63,030 bases of DNA from Planctomycetota bacterium (GTDB taxonomy: Bacteria > Planctomycetota > MHYJ01 > WSZJ01): NCBI GenBank assembly GCA_016190145.1, contig JACPRD010000032.1:1-63030 (forward strand), in the 5' to 3' direction. Both the position numbers and the translations under genes were made by a program. Each line of letters begins with the position of its first letter. Position 1 is the stretch's first letter. The notes under the pieces were generated by a model, which had not been told where the DNA came from, did not search any database, and worked only from the letters and a program-made list of their open reading frames with translations. Shown here piece after piece: positions 33,502 to 39,884 of this stretch.

Positions 33502-34527
33502 TCACTTTGAAGCGCGCAACGCCCCGATCAGGTAGGACTTGACCAGGTACGGCCGCACCCGTCCGGCCATGGACGCCATGACACGGCCGCGTTCGAGGAC
33601 GAGGGTCCGGGGAACGGCCGCGTCTTTCCCGAAGAGTCGGTCGTATTCTTCGCGTGAGATCGTGAGCACGGTGAACTCGGGCTTGAGCTCATCGCATGTC
33701 TTCTGCAGGTCCGGTCCCTGCGGGTCGAGCACGGCGACGCCGACGAGCGGCGCGCCCAGTCCGGCGTGGGCGCGGGCGAGGGCGTTGAGGTCGCCGATCT
33801 CGCCGCGGCAGACGTTGCACCAGGTCGCCCAGAAGTTCACCGTCGCGACGCCGGCCAGCTTCGTCACGTCGACATGTTTCCCCTCGCGGTCGCGAACGTC
33901 GGCTGCCGCGAGCGCCGCGAGGAGCTCGTCGCCCTGCCCGAGATCCGCGGGCCGGAGCACGGGCTGGCGGTGCGTTTCGAGGACTTCGATTCCGTCGCGC
34001 CCCTCGACGACTTTCAGGTGCCGGTCGGCGTCGGCGCCTCCGAATTCCTGCACGAGCCCGGAAGGCCACGTCACGCGAATCCGTTCGACCCGCGTCGCGT
34101 CGCCCAGACCGAAATAAGCCTCGTTCGGCATCTGGGACAGGTAGCCCGAACCGGCCGTCAACCAGCGCGTCTGCGTCGTACCCCCGGCCGTCACCTCGAT
34201 CCGCGCGCCGATCGCGTCGCGGTTCGACTTCGTGCCGTACGGCCGCACGACCAGCCAGTGCCCCTTCACACCCTCGTTCCGGAGGTACACCGAGTCGGTC
34301 TTGTAGTTCCGGATGAAGAAATCCAGGTCGCCGTCCCGGTCGAAGTCGCACGCCGCGTACCCGCGTCCGTCGTGCACGTCGCCCGCGCCGGAAGCGATCG
34401 AGACGTCCGTGAACCGCCCGCCGCCGTCGTTCCTCCAGAGTTTCTTTATCTCGTAGCCGTTCAGGGACTTCCCGCCCATCTGGAACTTCCGCTCGCCCTT
34501 CTTGAACTCCTGGTCGTGTGCAACCAC
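33502..34527 (-). CDS. CRTAC/ASPIC-UnbV-thioredoxin protein, copy 2: part after the in-frame UGA
   Basis: The same-frame continuation of 34546-36204 across UGA 34548-34546. This 341-residue part includes GKSLNGYEIKKLWRNDGGG, DFDRDGDLDFFIRN, the ASPIC/UnbV segment (GTKSNRDAIGARIEV, GYLSQMPNEAYFGLG) and a TlpA-like domain with VNFWATWCNVCRGE. It closely parallels 30754-31764. Reinitiation would use GTG 34527, exactly the same distance (six codons) after the UGA as in copy 1. The uninterrupted product would be 900 residues with position 553 encoded by UGA. The CxxC is intact, so a thiol-disulfide role is plausible. Confidence 0.82.
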   Translation of the reverse strand: MVAHDQEFKKGERKFQMGGKSLNGYEIKKLWRNDGGGRFTDVSIASGAGDVHDGRGYAACDFDRDGDLDFFIRNYKTDSVYLRNEGVKGHWLVVRPYGTKSNRDAIGARIEVTAGGTTQTRWLTAGSGYLSQMPNEAYFGLGDATRVERIRVTWPSGLVQEFGGADADRHLKVVEGRDGIEVLETHRQPVLRPADLGQGDELLAALAAADVRDREGKHVDVTKLAGVATVNFWATWCNVCRGEIGDLNALARAHAGLGAPLVGVAVLDPQGPDLQKTCDELKPEFTVLTISREEYDRLFGKDAAVPRTLVLERGRVMASMAGRVRPYLVKSYLIGALRASK

Positions 34528-34548
34528 ACTTTTCCAGAAGGGGGGTCA
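34516..34548 (-). promoter_or_regulatory. UGA codon plus SECIS-like hairpin, copy 2
   Basis: UGA (34548-34546) is followed by the same 16 nt as in copy 1 and then GUGU-GGUUGC-ACAC (34529-34516). The stem pair C-G of copy 1 is replaced by U-A here, a compensatory change, and GGU stays in the loop at the same distance from UGA. The outer stem has one mismatch. Confidence 0.5.
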
Positions 34549-36204
34549 CAAGTCCTCGGAGTCCGGACCGCTCAGGAATCCGTTCATGCAGTAGATGTCG
34601 AGGTCGCCGTCGGCGTCGTAGTCGACGAAATCGCTCGACCACGCCCACTGGCCGTAGTCCACGCCGGCCTCGACCGTGATGTTCGCGTACGTCCCGTCCC
34701 CGTTGTTCAGGTACAGCGAATTCCCCCGCGTCATCTCCTCGAGCGTCGCCAGGATCATGTTCCGCAGCCACGCGAGGAACCACGGCACCGGGAGGAGCCT
34801 CGGATTGTCGAAGATCCAGTTCGTGTTCGAGTACATGTTCGAGTAGTAGATGTCCATGTCGCCGTCGTTGTCGATGTCGCCGAAGGCCGCGGACATCCCG
34901 AAGTTCCGGTCCAGGACTCCCGCCTCGTCAGCGACGTTGTCGAATTCCCCTTCCCCGTCGTTGATGAACAGGCACTTGTCCCCGAAGTCGTTCGCGACCA
35001 GCAGGTCCGGCCAGCCGTCATTGTTCGCGTCGCCCCACGTGGCCGCGAGCGTCCACCCCGTGTCGTCCACGTCCGCCTCGTCGCCCACCTCTTCGAACTT
35101 CATGTTTCCGAGATTATGGAAGAGGAGATTGGGCTGGCCGTTGTACTCGGGGGGCGTGGGGAAGAACTCGTAGAAGTTGCCGTAGCAGCACTGGTAGATG
35201 TCGAGGAGGCCGTCGCGGTCGTAGTCGGCGCAGGCGATGGTGGTGCTCCAGCCGGAGAAGCCGACGCCCGAGCCGGCGGTGACGTCCACGAACGTCCCAT
35301 CGCCGCGGTTTCTGAACAGGCGGTTCGGGCAGGCGTTGTTGGCGACGTAGAGATCGGGGCATCCGTCGTTGTCGAAGTCGGCGAGGACGGCGCCCCGGCT
35401 CTCGTCGGTTGCGCATCCCACGCCCGCGCGGTCGGTCACGTCTTCGAACGTGCCGTCGCCGCGGTTCCTGAGGAGCGTGTTCCGGCGCCCGTTGCAGAGG
35501 TAGACGTCGTACCAGCCGTCGCCGTCGTAGTCGCCGCACGCGAGGCCGCAATCGGCGGTCTGCTCGGGAATGGGCAGGAATCCGCGCGCGTCCGGATGAT
35601 CCTCGTGCGGCCAGAGGGCGTTCGCCTCGCGCGACACGTCGCGGAACTGGGCGCGGGCCGCGCGCGTGCCGTACGTGGGGCGGTCGAACCGGAGGCGCGT
35701 GATGAGCCAGACGTCTTCTTTCTTCTCGAGTTCGGTCTCGACGTAGAGGTGGTCCTCCCGCGCCTCCCCGGAGGCCGACAGCCCGTAAACGTCCAGGTAG
35801 AACCTTCCGCGCGCCGCGCCTTCCCGGTCTTCGTCGAATTCGATCGAACGGATCTTGGCCAGCGCCCGCGAGGGCACGCTCCATCCCGCGATGTAGCCGG
35901 CAAACCACGCCTCGACCGCCGCCGCGTCCGCCTCCTGCGGCCGACCCGGCGACCAGATCGAGGCCGTCACGCCGTCGGCCGACCGCGTCTCGGCGAATGT
36001 CCCCTGGTCGAAGCCCGGATCCCGGTACCCGGGCGCGAACCTCGACACGCACCGCGCCGCATCGCGGGTTTCAATCCCCGCGGCGATGGCCTTCACCGCC
36101 TGCTGGATGCGCTCCTCCTCCAGCTCCCCGACCTCGTAGTTCCTGAGCGACTGGCGGCAACCCGAAACCGCCAGCAGGGCCGCGACGACGCACGCACGTT
36201 TCAT
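34546..36204 (-). CDS. CRTAC/ASPIC-UnbV lipoprotein, copy 2: part before the in-frame UGA
   Basis: A 552-residue part with lipobox MKRACVVAALLAVSGC (Cys16). The N-terminal region RNYEVGELEEERIQQAVKAI matches copy 1 almost word for word, followed by FG-GAP units GDYDGDGWYDVYLCNG, DFDNDGCPDLYVANN, DYDRDGLLDIYQ, DIDNDGDMDIYYSNMYSN, ending GFLSGPDSEDL before UGA. Copies 1 and 2 arose by tandem duplication; the 57 bp between copy 2's end and copy 1's start suggests one transcript. The 45-bp gap to the surface-protein gene upstream supports an operon of exported proteins. Confidence 0.85.
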   Translation of the reverse strand: MKRACVVAALLAVSGCRQSLRNYEVGELEEERIQQAVKAIAAGIETRDAARCVSRFAPGYRDPGFDQGTFAETRSADGVTASIWSPGRPQEADAAAVEAWFAGYIAGWSVPSRALAKIRSIEFDEDREGAARGRFYLDVYGLSASGEAREDHLYVETELEKKEDVWLITRLRFDRPTYGTRAARAQFRDVSREANALWPHEDHPDARGFLPIPEQTADCGLACGDYDGDGWYDVYLCNGRRNTLLRNRGDGTFEDVTDRAGVGCATDESRGAVLADFDNDGCPDLYVANNACPNRLFRNRGDGTFVDVTAGSGVGFSGWSTTIACADYDRDGLLDIYQCCYGNFYEFFPTPPEYNGQPNLLFHNLGNMKFEEVGDEADVDDTGWTLAATWGDANNDGWPDLLVANDFGDKCLFINDGEGEFDNVADEAGVLDRNFGMSAAFGDIDNDGDMDIYYSNMYSNTNWIFDNPRLLPVPWFLAWLRNMILATLEEMTRGNSLYLNNGDGTYANITVEAGVDYGQWAWSSDFVDYDADGDLDIYCMNGFLSGPDSEDL

Positions 36205-36249
36205 GCTGACTCTTCCCCCTCCGCGAAACCGGCCGACAGTATATCCGCC

Positions 36250-37422
36250 CTATTCCGTGAAGTCCCCGGCGCGCGCCGTGAACTCGAGCGTTCGCGGCGC
36301 GGAAAGCTCGAGAACGGACTGGAGCACGGCCGAGCGCCGGACCTGGAAGTAGCGCATCGTGTCGAACGGGGTGCCGGAGGCGATCGACAGCTCGTACCTG
36401 CCCGCCGCGAGACCCTCGAACGCGTAGGCGCCGTCACGGCCGAGGCGTGTCCAGAGATACCCCGCCGGTCCCTCCCCCGCGGGCCGGGCCGTGACCGCCA
36501 TCCCGCGGAAATCCGCTTCCCGGGGCAGCCCTGAAATCGCGATCTTCCCCGAGAGCCGGTGCCGCGCGACGGCCGGGATCGCGACCGCCACCGGAGCCGC
36601 CGCGGGAACCGCAAGTTCCACGTTGACCTGCGCGCCGTTCGACACCGCCGTCAGCACCCACGGGCCCGGCGACAGCCCCGGCACCGTGACCTTCGACGTC
36701 TGCCCCGCCTTGTACATGTAGTAGGGCGCCGGGTCCGACGACGGATGCAGGTACATCCAGGTCTCCCCCGGCGTCTTCAGGTCGATCTGCACCTCGTGGT
36801 ACTTTTCGGGAAGCGCCAGGTCGACCGCCCCCGGCTTCCACAGGTCGACGTCCGCCGCGCCGAACGTGCAGCCGTCCTTCTCCTCGACCCGGACGGCCAC
36901 GCGCTGGCGCCCCCTGACGTCGTTGAACTGCATCTCGTACGCGCCGGCGCTGTCCGTGGAGACGCGCTGCCCCGTCGGCACCGCCGCGCCCGGCACGAAC
37001 ACTTCGACGTCCACCGCCGGCACCGCCTTCCCTCCCCGCGTCACCCGGCCCTTCAAATACGTCCCCGTCTTCTCCAGCCGCAGGATCCCCAGGTCGTACA
37101 TCGCATCGCTGCCGACCTCGATCAGGTCGCGCGCGTAGTTCGCCTCGAACAGCCGCGCGTCTTTTTCCTGCGGCTTCCGGAGATCTCCGACCCGGTAGGC
37201 GCCGGGCGCGAGCTTGACGGTGAACCGCCCCGTCCGGTCCGTCTTCACCGCCACGGGATCCCCGTCCAGGTCCTCCGGCGCCTTCAGCTTCAGGAAGGCG
37301 AAGTCGATCACTCCCCCGTCGCGGTTTTCGCTGTCGACGATCTGCCCGAACACGTCCGCGTCCGCGACCGCGACGGACGCAAGGACGGGGAGCAGAAGGA
37401 GGATTCTGATCACGCGCGGCAT
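36250..37422 (-). CDS. Secreted multi-domain beta-sandwich protein (carboxypeptidase-regulatory-like)
   Basis: A 390-residue protein with signal peptide MPRVIRILLLLPVLASVAVADA. At least three beta-sandwich modules of the carboxypeptidase-D regulatory/CnaB type follow: GQIVDSENRDGGVIDFAFLK with VKTDRTGRFTVKLAPGAYRV, then TYLKGRVTRGGKAVPAVDVE, and HRLSGKIAISGLPREADFRG with GRDGAYAFEGLAAGRYEL. Such modules are adhesive or structural in surface proteins; no catalytic residues are seen. It is the first of the exported-protein run that continues into the two CRTAC genes, 45 bp away. Cell-surface or periplasmic location is inferred. Confidence 0.75.
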   Translation of the reverse strand: MPRVIRILLLLPVLASVAVADADVFGQIVDSENRDGGVIDFAFLKLKAPEDLDGDPVAVKTDRTGRFTVKLAPGAYRVGDLRKPQEKDARLFEANYARDLIEVGSDAMYDLGILRLEKTGTYLKGRVTRGGKAVPAVDVEVFVPGAAVPTGQRVSTDSAGAYEMQFNDVRGRQRVAVRVEEKDGCTFGAADVDLWKPGAVDLALPEKYHEVQIDLKTPGETWMYLHPSSDPAPYYMYKAGQTSKVTVPGLSPGPWVLTAVSNGAQVNVELAVPAAAPVAVAIPAVARHRLSGKIAISGLPREADFRGMAVTARPAGEGPAGYLWTRLGRDGAYAFEGLAAGRYELSIASGTPFDTMRYFQVRRSAVLQSVLELSAPRTLEFTARAGDFTE

Positions 37423-37447
37423 TTTACCCGCCCTCCCCGCGAATTCC

Positions 37448-38152
37448 CTACCAGAGGGCGTCCTGCCACCCTGAGCTTCCGTAGTGCTTCGCCAGCGCTG
37501 CCGTGATCTGCGCCTTCGGACAGATCACGAGCCGGACTTCGCAACGCAGAAGCCCTTCCAGATCCTCCCGCCGCACCTTGTCCGCGTCGTCCACCGCCAC
37601 GGCGATCACCGTCGTGTCCGCCCACACCGGCACGCACCTGTAAACGCGCGCCACCGTCCGCGGAACGCGTTTGAGCAGCTCCGCGTCGATCCGGCAGTCT
37701 TCCAGGTTCACCCGGTCGCCGTCGGCGGGCGGCTGCGCCGCCGCGGGCGCCGCCATCACCGGATCGTACGTCATCGAAATCCCGTCGATCCACGACGCGG
37801 GCGCGTGCTTCCGCACGAACGCCTCGAGCGCCTCCGGCTTGATGTACCGCAGGCCGAGGAGGAACTCGACGTAAGCGGGAAGCGGCGCATCGGCCTTCGT
37901 TTCGCGCGCGACGTCGGCCGCGACCTCGGAGAGGAAACCGTCGGCGAGAAGGAGATCCGTGAGCGCGCCCGGGTGGGAGTCGGTCGCGGCGACGCCGGCG
38001 AAATGCAGGACGGGATTCCGCCGGCATCCGGCGCAGACGAGCCCCGCGAATTCGTGAAGGTGGTGAGCGCGGAGTGGCGCGGTGCATCCCGGGCAGGGCG
38101 CCTGGAGCCAGTGCGCCCAATCGCCGTACATCTCGTCGTTTTCGACGCGCAC
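37448..38152 (-). CDS. Zinc-ribbon protein with MshEN/GspE N-terminal-like domain
   Basis: A 234-residue protein with an N-terminal zinc-ribbon-like motif (CPGC...CAGC, residues ~20-45), then a helical segment TDLLLADGFLSEVAADVARE and a C-terminal domain ending RREDLEGLLRCEVRLVICPK with AALAKHYG, the pattern of GspE/PilB N-terminal domains. Usually this domain is fused to a secretion ATPase; here no ATPase follows. The RLGxxL motif that binds c-di-GMP is not conserved. GTG 38152, preceded by GGGGGGAT, is chosen because longer frames overlap the divergent gene at 38229. A regulatory or adaptor role is possible. Confidence 0.65.
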   Translation of the reverse strand: MRVENDEMYGDWAHWLQAPCPGCTAPLRAHHLHEFAGLVCAGCRRNPVLHFAGVAATDSHPGALTDLLLADGFLSEVAADVARETKADAPLPAYVEFLLGLRYIKPEALEAFVRKHAPASWIDGISMTYDPVMAAPAAAQPPADGDRVNLEDCRIDAELLKRVPRTVARVYRCVPVWADTTVIAVAVDDADKVRREDLEGLLRCEVRLVICPKAQITAALAKHYGSSGWQDALW

Positions 38153-38228
38153 GCCATCCCCCCCGGGAGCAATTTCGGGCGCATCGTAGCCTTTTTCCCG
38201 CGGCCGGGATAGGGTTGCCCGAGCCCCG

Positions 38229-38780
38229 ATGCCGTCGCTCTTCGAACTTCCCACCCCGCGCGCCGCGCGCGCGCTCCTCGGCGCCACGCTCGTCCACGGC
38301 CGCGTCGCCGGGACCATCGTCGAGACCGAAGCCTACGCGGCCGAGGACGACCCCGCGTGCCACGCGTGCAACCGGCGCACGGCGCGGACGGAGGTTTTCT
38401 GGGGGGAAGGCGGCCTCGCGTACGTCTATCTCTGCTACGGGCTGCACTGGTGCCTGAACGTGGTGGCGCACCCGAAAGGACGGGGCGGGGTCGTGCTTCT
38501 GCGCGCGGCGATGCCCGTCAGCGGCCTGGACGAGATGCGCCGGAGGCGTGGCCGCGACGACCCGCCGGAGCGCGTCGCTTCCGGCCCCGCGCGTTTGACG
38601 CAGGCCTTCGGCGTCTCGGGCGTTCTGAACGGCGCCGACCTGCGGAGGGGGGAATTCAGGATCGAGCCGCCCGTCCGCCGGCCGGGCCGCATCGCCGCGG
38701 GCCCGCGCATCGGCATCACGAAAGCCGTCGGCCTCCTCTACCGCTACTGGATCGAGGGGCATCCGGCAGTTTCAAAGTGA
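38229..38780 (+). CDS. DNA-3-methyladenine glycosylase (AAG/MPG family)
   Basis: A 183-residue base-excision enzyme that removes alkylated purines. Signatures are RALLGATLVHGRVAGTIVET, ETEAYAAEDDPACHA, VFWGEGGLAYVYLCYGLHWC (active-site loop with Tyr) and VLLRAAMP; the last segment GPRIGITKAVGLLYRYWI is also typical. Length and layout match the bacterial MPG family. It begins divergently from the zinc-ribbon gene; XdhC follows 53 bp downstream on the same strand. Confidence 0.93.
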   Translation: MPSLFELPTPRAARALLGATLVHGRVAGTIVETEAYAAEDDPACHACNRRTARTEVFWGEGGLAYVYLCYGLHWCLNVVAHPKGRGGVVLLRAAMPVSGLDEMRRRRGRDDPPERVASGPARLTQAFGVSGVLNGADLRRGEFRIEPPVRRPGRIAAGPRIGITKAVGLLYRYWIEGHPAVSK

Positions 38781-38833
38781 AGGCGGAACGGGAAACGAGT
38801 CCCGGGAAACGGCGCCGTGCTATATTTCCGCCG

Positions 38834-39631
38834 ATGTCCACCGACTTCTTCCGCCGCGTCCTCGAACTCTCCGAAAGCGGGCAGCCGTTCTGCACCGCCA
38901 CGGTCGTCAAGGCGGAAGGCTCGGCCTCCGCGCGCGCGGGGAGCCGGGCGATCGTCGGCGCCGACGGAAAGCTGATTCTCGGATTCATCGGAGGCGGGTG
39001 CGCCGAGGGAATGGTCGCCTCGGCGGCGGCGGAAGCGCTTGCCGACGGGCGGCCGCGGACCGTCGAACTCGAACTGACCGACGAACTCGGCGCCACCGGC
39101 GTCCCCTGCGGCGGCCGGATGGAGATCTTCGTCGAGCCCCACGCCCCGGAAGCCCACCTGCTCGTCCTCGGACACGGGCGCATCGCCGAAGCCCTCGTCG
39201 CCCTGGGCGCGCGCTGCGGCTTCCGCGTCACCGTGGACGACCCTCAGGGAACGCGCGAAGCCTACCCCGCCGCGGCGCGCCTCGCGACCGACGACCCCGA
39301 CTACGAACGCATCGAGGTCACGCCGCGCACCTGGGTCGTCGTCGCCACCCACCACCAGAGCGACCACCTCGCGATCCGCCGCGCGCTCGACCTCGGCGCG
39401 CAGGGCATCTCGATGATCGCCTCCGTGAAACGCCGCGGCGTCGTCTTCGGCCTCCTCCAGGAAATGGGCGTCTCCGCCGAGCGCCTCGCGGGGATCCGCT
39501 CGCCCGCCGGATTCGACCTCGGAGGCTCGGAGCCCGAGGAGATCGCCCTCTCCGTGCTCGCGGAAATCGTGTGCGCACGGCGCGGGGGAAGCGGGCGTCC
39601 GCTCGCCGACGTCAAGCTCCTGCGCCCCTGA
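38834..39631 (+). CDS. XdhC/CoxI family protein
   Basis: A 265-residue protein with an N-terminal XdhC/CoxI domain (FCTATVVKAEGSASARAGSR, GFIGGGCAEG) and a C-terminal Rossmann-like part (LLVLGHGRIAEALVALGARC, VATHHQSDHLAIRRAL). XdhC proteins help insert or sulfurate the molybdenum cofactor in xanthine dehydrogenase/aldehyde oxidase-type enzymes. No molybdoenzyme gene is in the window. ATG 38834 follows the glycosylase stop by 53 bp; the upstream in-frame extension overlaps that gene and is not used. Confidence 0.9.
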   Translation: MSTDFFRRVLELSESGQPFCTATVVKAEGSASARAGSRAIVGADGKLILGFIGGGCAEGMVASAAAEALADGRPRTVELELTDELGATGVPCGGRMEIFVEPHAPEAHLLVLGHGRIAEALVALGARCGFRVTVDDPQGTREAYPAAARLATDDPDYERIEVTPRTWVVVATHHQSDHLAIRRALDLGAQGISMIASVKRRGVVFGLLQEMGVSAERLAGIRSPAGFDLGGSEPEEIALSVLAEIVCARRGGSGRPLADVKLLRP

Positions 39632-39653
39632 GCGGGTCCGGGGAAGTCGGAAT

Positions 39654-39761
39654 CTGTGAAGAAATCGGCCTGGGATCCTCCGTCGGCCGGCAGGAAGACC
39701 CACGGTTGGCAAAGATTGAACGAGCCGGCCGACTCCGCCCCCCAGGCCACTTTTTTCACAA
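39654..39761. repeat. Palindromic element R1, complete copy
   Basis: Imperfect 38-bp arms 39654-39691 (CTGTGAAGAAATCGGCCTGG...) and 39724-39761 (...CCAGGCCACTTTTTTCACA) surround a 32-nt loop. It lies between the convergent ends of xdhC and a STAND gene. A truncated copy with the same loop is at 1949-2030. Confidence 0.75.
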
Positions 39762-39785
39762 ACTCCGGGGAGGCAAAGCACCTCC

Positions 39786-39884
39786 TGAGCGCGTGAAAAA
39801 ATGCGATCGCAGGCGCGGTCGGGGCGAGCTTGCGAAGCGAGCGAGGTCCGACCGCGCCGTAGATCGAATTTTTCTCACGCTCTC
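39786..39884. repeat. Palindromic element E4 (inverted relative of 30537-30693)
   Basis: Arms GAGCGCGTGAAAAAATGCGA and TCGAATTTTTCTCACGCTC pair, enclosing GCGCGGTCGG...CCGACCGCGC around GCGAAGCGAGCGAGG. It corresponds to element 30537-30693 read on the opposite strand, without its middle. Its right end touches the stop codon of the STAND gene. Confidence 0.72.

Noticed and set aside
30544-33510. 988-residue plus-strand open frame containing LSERSESKG
   Set aside because: Antisense to the CRTAC gene; the LSERSESKG part is translation of the GAGCGAAGCGAG-type repeat.
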